From contig OY804579.1 in assembly GCA_963680875.1 (NCBI GenBank), forward strand, positions 77,675,095-77,739,094: DNA of 64,000 bases, in the 5' to 3' direction. Source of the stretch: Bathymodiolus brooksi (lineage: Eukaryota; Mollusca; Bivalvia; Mytilida; Modiolidae). A program made the translations under genes and the position numbers. Below, in pieces: positions 23,501 to 34,600 of this stretch (position 1 is its first letter; every line of letters starts with the position of its first letter). The notes beneath the pieces were generated by a model, which was given only the letters and a program-made list of their open reading frames with translations, was not told the DNA's origin and made no database searches.

Positions 23501-24153
23501 TCATCTCATGGAATGTTCTCGTCATGAGATAATTAAAATAATTGCTCTTTTTGGCGTTAAACAACAATCACTCGCTCACTGGTGTCATCAGTTTTGTTTT
23601 GTCGAAATCCAATTTTTGCTTTGCTGTAGTTGATATATACATGTAACTATACAATACATTTTAAGTTATCAAAGTCACACAAAACTACCTGTGGAATCAG
23701 TACCTATCACCACTAACGTTGTTTGTTCGAATCCCGCTAAAAGCGAGGCATACTCGATGCAACATTATGTGATAAAGTTTATCAGTGACTTCCGACAGGT
23801 CTGTGGTTTTCTCCGGTACTCCTGTTTCCTCCACCAATAAAACTAACCGCCACGAAATAACTGAAATATTGTTGAAAGTGGCGTTAAACACCACAGCCCT
23901 AACACTTAACCACAACACTAAGTTTTATTATTTAATTTTTTTAATTTCAGCAATGACAAAAGAAGATTTGATCAACGAAAATAAAATGCTACGTGGTCAG
24001 ATTCGAGATTTAAAACGAGACTGTGCAATTGTACGAGACTGTATATTACAATTAGAAAGAAACTATGATTCCTCGAAACAATTATCACCATATTATAGGT
24101 ATCGAATCATGAAAATGATGGTGAAAAAAGTTATTAATGATCGATTGTTGTAA
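20286..24153 (+). CDS. Coiled-coil protein, C-terminal two exons (function unknown)
   Basis: Two exons (20286-20591 and 23951-24153) join in frame to give about 170 codons ending at TAA. Both boundaries are phase 1: the first exon starts with two bases completing a codon and ends with one base, and the second starts with CA. The product is highly charged and heptad-rich. Each exon contains a similar module: a leucine and lysine/glutamate helix, then an N/E-Y-(E/D)-(H/S)-S-K segment, a proline and a YR motif (FRRYREL in exon 1, YYRYRIM in exon 2), and a basic helix. This suggests a duplicated module. No catalytic motif, signal peptide or membrane segment is seen. The first exon follows a strong polypyrimidine acceptor, so upstream exons must exist but were not found. 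I do not recognise the family; cytoskeletal or scaffold coiled-coil proteins are possible. Confidence 0.6.
20893..21246 (-). mobile_element. SINE-B, reverse, near full length
   Basis: It begins with a (GAGT) tail (GAGTGAGTGAGTGAG) and TTGTTGCTTAACACC, passes through CAACAGTCCGCGGATAGGCA, and ends with the inverse tRNA-like head (CCCGATCGGGGCTCGAACCC, ACACCATCGATGCGG). It lies in the intron of the coiled-coil gene. Confidence 0.85.
21250..22865. other. Intronic AT-rich sequence, no exon recognised
   Basis: It holds a 33-bp direct duplication (TTTTAACAGAATACAGTACG) at about 21462-21525 and a family D fragment around 21745-21855. The rest is unremarkable. Confidence 0.5.
22875..22938 (-). mobile_element. 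SINE-A, reverse, 3-prime fragment
   Basis: GGGTTAGGGTTATGATG leads into TTTAACGCCACTTTCAACAC and TTGTATCGTGG, the tail and the adjacent body only. Confidence 0.7.
23227..23580 (+). mobile_element. SINE-B, near full length
   Basis: The head TCGATGGTGTAATGGTTAGC and B-box-like TTGGTTCGAGTCCCGG are followed by TCTCCGCTAAGCACG, GTTGGTCTAGTA and a tail GGCGTTAAACAACAATCACTC. Confidence 0.85.
23683..23912 (+). mobile_element. SINE-A, 5-prime truncated, 38 bp before a splice acceptor
   Basis: The copy starts within the tRNA-like head (CACCACTAACGTTG) and ends GTGGCGTTAAACACC with a CCCTAAC-type tail. Only a T-rich stretch separates it from the acceptor of the next exon at 23951. Confidence 0.8.
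23951..24153 (+). CDS. Coiled-coil gene, terminal exon b (203 nt)
   Basis: The acceptor TTTTTTTAATTTCAG precedes 23951. CA completes an alanine codon with the last base of the previous exon, and 66 codons plus TAA follow. The YYRYR motif and the basic helix that follows it mirror exon a. Confidence 0.65.
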
Positions 24154-24225
24154 ATTAGCTTAGATACTTTACTTATAAAATATGTCATAAAACACATTTT
24201 TATTATGAGGTAACCCTTAGCGGTA

Positions 24226-24375
24226 CAGTTGTGAGTTCGAACCCCGTTCATGGCGAGGTGTAGTCGATACAACATTAGGTGATAGTTTGTCAGTGAGCTG
24301 CGACAGGTCGGTGATTTTCTCCAGGTACTCCTCCACCAATACATCTGACCGTCGTGGTATAGCTGAAATATTGCT
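24226..24375 (+). mobile_element. SINE-A fragment interrupted by a foldback element
   Basis: GTGAGTTCGAACCCCG to GTATAGCTGAAATATTGCTG is SINE-A body; it breaks off where the inverted-repeat element begins. A tail-like remnant (AACCAACCAACCAACC) follows the foldback near 24882. Confidence 0.65.
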
Positions 24376-24866
24376 GATGAAAGGAACTGCAATTACGGTC
24401 ATCCCAAGATGGCGGACGTGGAATCGGGTAAGAATCTTTTTTGTCGATTAAATTGTTTCTATAATGTATTCTAAATGGCTCAGGCATTGGTACGATAGTA
24501 ATCTATAAACTTGTCACAAGGAAATCACAAATTACGACTGAAAAATGTATATGAAAGAGAAAATCCGATTTTAAAAAATCGCTAAGATGACCGTAACTGA
24601 AAACTGAGATTACGGTCATCTGTCAAAGCAATTATGATCAGTTACGGTCATCTTACCGATTTTTTAAAATCGGATTTTCTCTTTCATGTACATTTTTCAG
24701 TCGTAATTTGTGATTTCCTTGTGGAAAGTTCATAGATTACTATCGTACTAATGCATGTGTCATTTAAAATACATTATAGAAACAATTTAATCGACAAAAA
24801 ACATTCTTACTTGATTCCACGTCCGCCATCTTGGGATGACCGTAATTGCAGTTACGGTCATCAGCT
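24375..24866. mobile_element. Long foldback (inverted-repeat) DNA element, about 490 bp
   Basis: The outer arm CTGATGA, AACTGCAATTACGGTCATCC and CAAGATGGCGGACGTGG is matched inversely by CCACGTCCGCCATCTTG and GGATGACCGTAATTGCAGTT. Complementarity continues through TTAAATTGTTTCTATAATGT and ATCCGATTTTAAAAAATCG almost to the centre near 24620, giving arms of more than 200 bp. The centre repeats TTACGGTCATC in several orientations. No transposase is encoded, so it is a non-autonomous or foldback element nested in a SINE-A. Confidence 0.9.
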
Positions 24867-25229
24867 TTACCCCAGTGATAAACCAACCAACCAACCAATA
24901 TATCGGTTCTACATTTAAATCATAAGAAGGAATATGGGTGTAAATAAATCCGATCGAGCGAAAATGCAATTTTACGAGTTTCAAAACATAGAAATTGTTA
25001 TTTTCTGGTCCTCAGTTCAAAATCCAGTAGTGTGTTTAATTTATTTAGATATTTCTAGCAAACAAATTGGTCGAATTTGTGCATAGATATCTGTACCCGG
25101 GGTATAGAGGAAAGACCAAGCTTTTCCACCACTCGGTGCAACCTTTCTGGAAGCGGAAACTGTTGTTTGTGCGAGACAAAAGACAAATTAAATACAAATC
25201 TCGGCCTAAAGAAGAAATGTAAATACATA

Positions 25230-25345
25230 AAACTAGCTCAACACTGCCACATTTTATTGAAGTTCATGTAACAAGATAGGAAATTGAGCAGCCATGTATA
25301 TGTGTGTTAGGGGTATCGATTTCCCCTGTTTCTACGATATTCTGT
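25230..25345 (+). repeat. Family G dispersed element, left flank of the 30/31-bp array
   Basis: ACTAGCTCAACACTGCCAC, CATGTATATGTGTGTTAGGG and GTATCGATTTCC align in order with 37.72-37.86 kb and 62.48-62.61 kb. At those two sites the sequence runs into one copy of the repeat unit only. Confidence 0.75.
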
Positions 25346-28135
25346 TGGATTTTGGAACTGTTCTGACAGTGTGGAATGTTTTTGGAACTGTTCTGACAGT
25401 GTTGAATGTTCTTGGAAACTGTTCTGACAGTGTGGAATGTTTTTGGAAACTGTTCTGACAGTGAGGAGTGTTTTTGGAACTGTTCTGACAGTGTGGAATG
25501 TTCTTGGAAACTGTTCTGACAGTGTGGAATGTTTTTGGAACTGTTCTGACAATGAGGAATGTTTTTGGAACTGTTCTGACAGTGTGGAATGTTTTTGGAA
25601 CTGTTCTGACAGTGTGGAATGTTCTTGGAAACTGTTCTGACAGTGTGGAATGTTTTTGGAACTGTTCTGACAGTGAGGAATGTTTTTGGAACTGTTCTGA
25701 CAGTGTGGAATGTTCTTGGAAACTGTTATGACAGTGTGGAATGTTTTTGGAACTGTTCTGACAGTGTGGAATGTTTTTGGAACTGTTCTGACAGTGTGGA
25801 ATGTTCTTGGAAACTGTTCTGACAGTGTGGAATGTTCTTGGAAACTGTTCTGACAGTGTGGAATGTTTTTGGAACTGTTCTGACAGTGTGGAATGTTCTT
25901 GGAAACTGTTCTGACAGTGTGGAATGTTTTTGGAACTGTTCTGACAGTATGGAATGTTTTTGGAACTGTTCTGACAGTGTGGAATGCTTTTGGAACTGTT
26001 CTGACAGTGTGGAATGTTCTTGGAAACTGTTCTGACAGTGTGGAATTTTTTGGAACTGTTCTGACAGTGTGGAATGTTTTTGGAAACTGTTCTAACAGTG
26101 TGGAATGTTTTTGGAACTGTTCTGACAGTGTGGAATGTTTTTGGAACTGTTCTGACAGTGTGAAATGTTTTTGGAACTGCTCTGACAGTGAGGAATGTTT
26201 TTGGAACTGCTCTGACAGTGAGGAATGTTTTTGGAACTGCTCTGACAGTGTGGAATGTTTTTGGAACTGTTCTGACAGTGTGGAATGTTCTTGGAAACTG
26301 TTCTGACAGTGTGGAATGTTTTTGGAACTGTTCTGACAGTGAGGAATGTTTTTGGAACTGTTCTGACAGTGTGGAATGTTCTTGGAAACTGTTCTGACAG
26401 TGTGGAATGTTTTTGGAACTGTTCTGACAGTGTGGAATGTTCTTGGAAACTGTTCTGACAGTGTGGAATGTTCTTGGAAACTGTTCTGACAGTGTGGAAT
26501 GTTTTTGGAACTGTTCTGACAGTGTGGAATGTTCTTGGAAACTGATCTGACAGTGTGGAATGTTTTTGGAACTGTTCTGACAGTGTGGAATGTTTTTGGA
26601 ACTGTTCTGACAGTGTGGAATGTTTTTGGAACTGTTCTGACAGTGTGGAATGTTTTTGGAACTGTTCTGACAGTGTGGAATGTTCTTGGAAACTGTTCTG
26701 ACAGTGTGGAATGTTCTTGGAAACTGTTCTGACAGTGTGGAATGTTTTTGGAACTGTTCTGACAGTGTGGAATGTTCTTGGAAACTGTTCTGACAGTGTG
26801 GAATGTTTTTGGAACTGTTCTGACAGTGTGGAATGTTTTTGGAACTGTTCTGACAGTGTGGAATGCTTTTGGAACTGTTCTGACAGTGTGGAATGTTCTT
26901 GGAAACTGTTCTGACAGTGTGGAATGTTTTTGGAACTGTTCTGACAGTGTGGAATGTTTTTGGAAACTGTTCTGACAGTGTGGAATGTTTTTGGAACTGT
27001 TCTGACAGTGTGGGATGTTTTTGGAACTGTTCTGACAGTGTGGAATGTTTTTGGAAACTGTTCTGACAGTGTGGAATGTTTTTGGAACTGTTCTGACAGT
27101 GTGGAATGTTTTTGGAACTGTTCTGACAGTGTGAAATGTTTTTGGAACTGCTCTGACAGTGAGGAATGTTTTTGGAACTGCTCTTACAGTGAGGAATGTT
27201 TTTGGAACTGCTCTGACAGTGTGGAATGTTTTTGGAACTGTTCTGACAGTGTGGAATGTTCTTGGAAACTGTTCTGACAGTGTGGAATGTTTTTGGAACT
27301 GTTCTGACAGTGAGGAATGTTTTTGGAACTGTTCTGACAGTGTGGAATGTTCTTGGAAACTGTTCTGACAGTGTGGAATGTTTTTGGAACTGTTCTGACA
27401 GTGTGGAATGTTCTTGGAAACTGTTCTGACAGTGTGGAATGTTTTTGGAACTGTTCTGACAGTGTGGAATGTTCTTGGAAACTGTTCTGACAGTGTGGAA
27501 TGTTTTTGGAACTGTTCTGACAGTGTGGAATGTTTTTGGAACTGTTCTGACAGTGTGGAATGTTTTTGGAACTGTTCTGACAGTGTGGAATGTTTTTGGA
27601 ACTGTTCTGACAGTGTGGAATGTTCTTGGAAACTGTTCTGACAGTGTGGAATGTTCTTGGAAACTGTTCTGACAGTGTGGAATGTTTTTGGAACTGTTCT
27701 GACAGTGTGGAATGTTCTTGGAAACTGTTCTGACAGTATGGAATGTTTTTGGAACTGTTCTGACAGTGTGGAATGTTTTTGGAACTGTTCTGATAGTGTG
27801 GAATGCTTTTGGAACTGTTCTGACAGTGTGGAATGTTTTGGAAACTGTTCTGACTGTGGAATGTTTTTGGAACTGTTCTGACAGTGTGGAATGTTTTTGG
27901 AAACTGTTCTGACAGTGTGGAATGTTTTTGGAACTGTTCTGACAGTGTGGAATATTTTTGGAACTGTTCTGACAGTGTGAAATGTTTTTGGAACTGCTCT
28001 GACAGTGAGGAATGTTTTTGGAACTGCTCTGACAGTGAGGAATGTTTTTGGAACTGCTCTGACAGTGAGGAATGTTTTTGGAACTGTTCTGACAGTGTGG
28101 AATGTTTTTGGAACTGCTCTGACAGTGTGGAATGT
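25346..28135. repeat. 30/31-bp minisatellite, about 91 units
   Basis: The unit is TGTTCTGACA GTGTGGAATG followed by TTTTTGGAAC (30 bp) or TTCTTGGAAAC (31 bp). Minor variants are GTGAGGAATG and a GCTCTGACAG form concentrated near 26.18, 27.15 and 28.0 kb. The series around 26188-26397 recurs at 27159-27368 (offset 971 bp), showing block duplication. On the minus strand all three frames of the unit lack stops, so a 954-codon open frame runs through it, with the amino-acid repeat changing each time a 31-bp unit shifts the frame. I treat this as a compositional artefact and not a protein. Confidence 0.97.
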
Positions 28136-28431
28136 TTTGTTTTTCATTTTATGTATTGTGCTTGTAAACATCCATACTCATTGCACGTAAGAAAAGTTAC
28201 ATCAGTTTTTATTTTCTAATCCGCAAAATTGTTTGGAGTGGCCGTTAGTGGCCCGTAGCAAGGCACGTTTGTTCGACCCTATTCATTTTCTCCCCCTTCA
28301 TCTATGTCAATGGTAACATTCGTCAATAGGACCATCCCAGTATCCCCCCCTATTTACATACAAGATTTATTGTTGGTCAACATGTTCTCGTCATGAAAAC
28401 GAATTGAAGAACCTTAACCTGACGTAAAGTC

Positions 28432-28616
<185 letters not shown>

Positions 28617-28682
28617 TTTAGAGTAACGTCAGACTAGACGTTAGAGTAAATGAACGAAAAAGACACATAAAGAGTAGAGGCT

Positions 28683-28952
28683 AAGCTTATGATGCTTAAC
28701 GCCATTTTCAGCAATATTTCAGGTACAATGTACATATATCGAATAGCGGTCAGTTTTTCTTATGGATGAAACCGGAGAACCCGGAGAAAATCACTGATAT
28801 GCCGCAAGTCACAGACAATCTTTATCACATAATGTTGTATCGAGTACACCACGTAATGAGCGGGATTCGAAATCACAATGTTTAATGACAGGCACTGATT
28901 ACACAGGTAGTTGTAAAACCATCTACCACACGATCACGACCACGACGGCTCC
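28683..28952 (-). mobile_element. SINE-A, reverse, near full length
   Basis: It carries GCTTAACGCCATTTTCAGC, CGGAGAACCCGGAGAAAATC, CGGGATTCGAAATCAC and CGATCACGACCACGACGGC. Confidence 0.8.
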
Positions 28953-29280
28953 CACACACACAGTAAGATGAACACCAAGGTTAATACATTTGGGATTTAG
29001 GAAATGAGACTGATAATGTCTCCACAAGAAGCAGATATGTGACACTGCATACTAACCGACACGATTTTATGGCTACCACAACATTGTTGAATTGTAATTT
29101 ATTGGATTTCTCTTTGTCAATAGACCATTTGTACATTCCCGACTTGATTCTAAGATTATACATTTTTTCATGTTTTTGCAGGAAATCTTTCCCTTTAATA
29201 ACGGACAAGTGTCAATTACCTTCAACCAAAATAAGATATATTTCTCTCATATTCTGTAAATTTTAATGTTGTACCAATTT

Positions 29281-29412
29281 AGAGGGGGAGGACAGGGGAA
29301 GGGAGACAGGGAGAAAGGGGGTGGGAGAAAAGAGAAAGAGGTGGGAGAAAGGAGAGAAAGGGTGGGAGAAAGGAGAAAAGGGGTGGGAGAAAGGAGATCA
29401 AAGGAGAAAATG
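29281..29412 (+). repeat. Polypurine tract, about 130 bp
   Basis: Almost uninterrupted A/G with repeated GGGTGGGAGAAAGGAGA phrases and several GGGG runs. Such a tract can form triplex or quadruplex structures. The open frame across it is compositional. Confidence 0.85.
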
Positions 29413-29419
29413 AGGAAAC

Positions 29420-30165
29420 AAAAAAACTATATTTTTTTCTTAAAAAAATAATCTAAAATGACAGAAAGGTAATGAAACATTATCATTTAATCGAATACAT
29501 AAACATAATTCACGATAAAGATGAAACTGATACCATTAATGATCAATAATCAACAAGACGTTCCGATAGATGAAATGCGGATTTTGACTTCACGTTTCGA
29601 CTTCGTTATTTATAAATTTAGTGTTCAACGTTTACGATTTCCGGTTTTCGATCATGGAAACCACAGGGGCTAGGTGCGTCCGAAAAAAATAAAATAAAAA
29701 TACTATATAATACTACAAGGGGGCGAACTCACTTGCTTCCATTTTTTTAAATCGTCGTGTTAAAATGATCGTAACTTCGGAACGCCTTAATATTTTCAAA
29801 AAATGTTTTCACCAGTCGAAAGTCAAGTAATTTTCCTTTCCAAAGAGACCCCAATTGTTAGTGTAGGCCTCCGACCTGCTGAGGTATCATACACGAACCA
29901 AAACAAAACGGCGTGAAAATCCGAAGTCGTACATCTGCTGGGTTGACCACTTCCCATCTGTGTACAGACTTTCCCATGCGTAAACGAGTCATTTTGACTA
30001 GCTAAATACTTTCATCCATTCAAATTACGCTAAAATTTCTTACCTTCCGCCAATTTATATGCCCTTTAAGTCTGTTTTTGAAAGAAATCCCCTTTGCATC
30101 CTTCACAAACGCCATAGACTTGAAAATTGAGAGAGTTCTAACGGGCTTTTTGATAGGCTGAAACA
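29420..30165. other. Unique-looking sequence without a recognised gene
   Basis: No exon, splice-flanked frame or known repeat is apparent. Confidence 0.4.
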
Positions 30166-30171
30166 GATTGT

Positions 30172-30342
30172 TCCTCCAATCTGGCGCATGTCACTGACAA
30201 CATTTATTACAAAAGGTTCTATCGAGTACACCTCGCCATGAGCGGAATTCGAACTCACAACTTTAGTGGTGATAGGCACCGATTGTATATGTGCATTTAG
30301 TTGTAAATTCAACTACCATGCGATCAAGACCACGGCGGCACC
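30172..30342 (-). mobile_element. SINE-A, reverse, 3-prime truncated
   Basis: The head half remains: CGAGTACACCTCGCCATGAG, CGGAATTCGAACTCACAAC, GTGATAGGCACCGATTG and CGATCAAGACCACGGCGGC. It stops within the middle of the body. Confidence 0.75.
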
Positions 30343-30344
30343 CA

Positions 30345-31180
30345 ATTTACTGACATGAAATAATGCTTCACATAGAATAAATGGAAATATAATAAGCCAT
30401 ACCATCAAATGAATACTAGTATGAAGACAGGATATGTTGTTCGATTTCATGTTATTGCCGTTAAACGGGTAATGTCGTTGATTTTGGTGATTTTTTTTAC
30501 AAGATATTTTTTACAAGGAGTACTTAACACTAATTATCGAGTTTTAAAGTAAAAGCTCCATCCATTTTCTTTTATTTTCATGAAAACACATCTCGAACAT
30601 AAATTCCTGTCTGTACGACAATATACGCTCCTGTTCATATGACCTTAGATGACCTTTTACAACGCATACGCGAAGACTGTTGTTGCTTAGAAAATGTCTG
30701 CCGATGAAAAACATGCGTAGTACGAGAAATTTAACTTGTTCTGCTAGAAAAAGGAACAGGAAAGAAGCTTTGGCGAATTATAATAAAACAAGAATTAATA
30801 TAGGCCACCTATATAATATCCATAGAAATTAATGGTTTTCGTCCGACTTACGGATTTTAACTATCCCTTGTGGTATCCTTAGAATTGTCTTAGGATTATC
30901 AAACCATCGTGTGTGGTAACATCTGAACGATCTGAATATTTGTCTGAAGTGGAGGAGGTAATCACTGTACATGGGTTTATTTCATGTTTCAACAATATCT
31001 GCTTTACATTTAGCAGAGGAATTTTCTGTGGGAGGTTTGTACTCGTCCATTAACTGCTTTAAGCTCCGTTACCACTATGTGCCTGTCCCCAGCTCGACCA
31101 TTCACATTTATTTTTGTTATTTGTCAGGGAATAAAGAGTATCATTATTTTAGTGATTTATGCTTAGTTGTTTTACAAAAT
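30345..31180. other. Unique-looking intergenic sequence
   Basis: A short open frame at 30971-31339 runs into a SINE and has no splice or domain support. Nothing else is recognised. Confidence 0.4.
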
Positions 31181-31192
31181 CCATCCGTTTTC

Positions 31193-31463
31193 AGAGGCCA
31201 TCGTTGTCGTGATCGTATGGTACTTGGATTTACAAGTACCTATGCAATCAATGTCTATGACCACAATAATTGTGAATTCGAGCCCCGTTCATTGCGAGGT
31301 GTACTCGATACAACAATATGTGATAAAGTTTGTCAGTGATTTAAGATAGATCGGTGGTTTTCTCCGGGTACTCCGGGTTCCTGCGTCAATAAAACTGACC
31401 GCCACGATATAACTGAAATATTTTTGTAAGTGGCGTTAAACACCATAGCCCTAACCCCAATCC
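31193..31463 (+). mobile_element. SINE-A with a perfect 12-bp target site duplication
   Basis: CCATCCGTTTTC at 31181-31192 and 31464-31475 brackets the element. The head is ATCGTTGTCGTGATCGTATG, the B-box region TGAATTCGAGCCCCG, and the tail GGCGTTAAACACC with CCCTAACCCC. Confidence 0.9.
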
Positions 31464-31531
31464 CCATCCGTTTTCTTTTGATAATTCTACTATTTTGAAT
31501 AATTTAAAAAAATTCATTTTAATAATGTGTT

Positions 31532-31537
31532 TTTAAT
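31532..31537 (-). terminator. Candidate poly(A) signal of protease 1 (ATTAAA)
   Basis: The minus-strand hexamer ATTAAA lies about 58 nt beyond the stop codon at 31595. Another ATTAAA occurs a little further on, near 31518. Confidence 0.35.
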
Positions 31538-31594
31538 GGCATATAAGTTTATATATATAGTTCTTTTGTGTGGAATTTCTGATAATTCTTCTCT

Positions 31595-31698
31595 TTACAA
31601 TCCAAGTCGGCCATTAAGCCAATACCTCATCATGTACAGGTCGGTGTATATTCCTGATTTTCCTTTACGGGCACATCCATGACCCCAACTGGTAACTC
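31595..31698 (-). CDS. Protease 1 exon 7 (terminal)
   Basis: The acceptor TACTTTGTAG ends at 31699. The exon encodes [19 protein letters not shown] and a tryptophan-containing C-terminal helix, then TAA at 31597-31595. It supplies Cys191-220 partner Cys241 and pocket residues Gly238 and Gly248; position 225 is Ser instead of the usual Pro. Confidence 0.93.
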
Positions 31699-34600
31699 CT
31701 ACAAAGTAATGACAATGTATATACTTTTAAATGGTAGCTCCTTATATGTAACTACAATGCATAGACATTAACTGGTAACTCCTGCAAATTAAATACTAGG
31801 TTGGTTTGGTTTATGGTGTTTAACGCCCCTTTCAACAATATTTCAGTTATATCGTAGAAGTCAGTTTTATTGGTGGAGGAAACCGGAGTACCCGGAGAAA
31901 ACCATCGATCTATCTTAAATCACTGACAAACTTTATCACATAATATTGTATCGAGTACACCTCGCCATGAACGGGTTTCGAACTCACAACATCAGTGGTG
32001 ATGGGCAATGATTGCACACATAGTAACTACCATACGATCACGATCACGACGGCATCTACTTTAAATGGTAGCTCCTAATATGTTACTACAATACATAGAC
32101 ATTAACTGCATGGTAATTTAACTCCTGCAAATTTAATATAATAACAATGCACAGGCATCCTGTGACTTCCGACAAGAATTTCAGGTCCCAACATATTTCT
32201 TTAACATTCTTTGTTAAAAAAAACCTGTTACTTCCGACATCCTACACTGTTTTACAGTCCCAGTGTTGTTAATTACACTCAATAAATCCTGTCTTATCCG
32301 ACCCTTTGATCTACTCATTTATAAATTACCATCCTTCCATGTGTATCATTAAATATAAATCATCAATAAATTGACAGGCTTAGCTCACAAAAAAATTGTG
32401 ATTTTAACTAATTGATTGGCAGGTAATTAGAGGCTCATTAAGTAAGGGTTAAAATTAAGTTTACAAAGAATATAATAATTAAAATTTTACAGATAACCGT
32501 TTTCACTTTCTTTGTAAAGGAGATAGCTACAACCAACAATTATCTGATCAAATTATGAAATTGTTCTAAATATATTAATTGTGTATAAATTAAATATTAA
32601 ATGTATTTTCATCTACATTGTAGTTCCAATATTTTAAACCATCCTACATAATTAAACATACACAATTTCTTCTCTTGTTAAATTTGTGCAGATTTCTGTT
32701 AACTAAAAAGAAAACCTGAGTTTTCGACATCCTGTACAATCCGACACATTTCCCTGGTTCCTTGGTGTGTCGGATTAGACAGGTTCCACTGTATATATAT
32801 GCAGGTCCTTTATCGTTTGTTTACTTCTGTATTGCCGTTTCGCCAATTTTTTTTGCCTGTCCCAGGCCAAGACTAGATTTCTAACTTGATATGTCCTGGT
32901 CTATTTTTTTGCCTGTCCCAGACCAAGACTAGATTTCTAACTTGATGTGTCCTGGTCTTTTTTATGTTCAATTGTTTGAGGTGAAAAGTGATTGTTTCTT
33001 TTGTTGGTATTCGTGGTATTCTTGACCATCACTGTTTAAACTTTATTTCATAATAAAAAAGACAAATATTTAGTCCGATAGAAATATAGGGAGCGGTTAG
33101 CAAGATATACTATAAAAGTTAGAGAAAAACGAAGGGAGCAATCAATAATGGACAATCCAAATACGCTGGCTATATTGGGCATACAAGATGCAGGACGAAG
33201 ACCAACAAAACAGAAAATAACAACACAGAATACAGAAAGGATTTGCAACACGGATCCCACCAAACCAACGAGGATGAACCCAGTTGTTCGGAAAGGGTAA
33301 GCAGAACCTGCTTCTTATTAGACACCCGCCGTGTTACTTATAGAGTCAAATGCAGTAAAAGTCTTGTGGGCGATATAGAAAAGAAATAATCTACTAAAAA
33401 AGACAAGTTCCATTGTCATTTGATATATGAATATTTCGTAGCGGTCAACCAGATCGTGATGACGGCCGTAGAATATTTGTAGTTATGACTTCAACCCAGG
33501 AGCAACGTAGCCTCGTTTGTGTTGCTTTTACGTCAGCAGCTGAGCTCTACAGAAAAATCATTGTACTGGGTACAACCTCTAAAATAACTGTGAAATGTAA
33601 AATCCATACCCTGGTGATGCTGAAATATTCCTACTGATGAAGGGGAGTAGACTACTGGAAAAGTGAAGTCATAATATGACGGAATTAAACCAGTTATTGA
33701 AATCCCAAACAATTCGAAGGTTAACACAATTAAACTCTGTCAAAATTTAAAATGCTGTATAAACTACAAATACATATGTAAATCTAAATATGTCTCCTTT
33801 TTATTGGTATCTAAACCAATAATGGGCTGTTTAAATTTAAACCTACGTACCATTAAGAGTAAATTCACCAGTAGCTTTGTCCATACAGGCAAATGGTCCA
33901 CCAGAATCTCCCTAAAACATAAGGAAATTGTGATTATAGCAACTGTTTTTTTTAATGTCTATTACTAAGATATTTTTCAAATAAATGTTTGATCATCTTG
34001 ATTTCACATGATATATATTATATGTATTATAAGTGATGCGTTTGTCTATGTACAATTCTGTTTATTCTAACATTTACTTTTTATGCAAAATTTAAAACCT
34101 AACTATTGTTCTGTTTGTCAAAACTGGTAAATATTATTCTATTTCTAGCCATGGTTGATTGAGTCAATTTTCAGGTTTTTAAGCCTATAATACTTGCCAT
34201 AAGTAAAAGTGTGTCAGTGTGACCAAAGATAAGCACTAAATTTGGGAATTGTAATGAACCAATAAAAACATTGATATCTAATTTAGTGCCCACGACGCGT
34301 TTCTGGAATAACGTTAACCAACTAACACAGCAACTGATAAATAAGTATCAAATATTATGACACTTGATTAAGTATAAATACCACCATCATGATGACATCA
34401 GTACTTTTAATGTAGACTAATGAGTTTTTTGTCTAATCCTTTGAAGGGGCCGTCGTTGTCGTGATCGTATGGTAGCTGGATTTACAACTAGCTTTGCAAT
34501 CAGTGCCTATCACCACTAAAGTTGTGAGTTCGAATCCCGCTCATGGCGAGGTGTACTCGATACAACATCATGTGATAACATTTGTCAGTTACTTGCGACA

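Noticed and set aside
25307..28171. 954-codon minus-strand open frame
   Set aside because: It lies in a 30/31-bp array in which all three minus frames lack stops. The peptide changes frame at each 31-bp unit, there is no signal or domain, and both ends fall in dispersed-repeat flanks.
29266..29451. Lys/Glu/Arg/Gly-rich frame
   Set aside because: It is a translation of the polypurine tract.
33533..33727. Candidate last exon of protease 1
   Set aside because: The frame lacks the SWG and GVYT-like motifs. The real terminal exon was found at 31595-31698 with matching phase and motifs.
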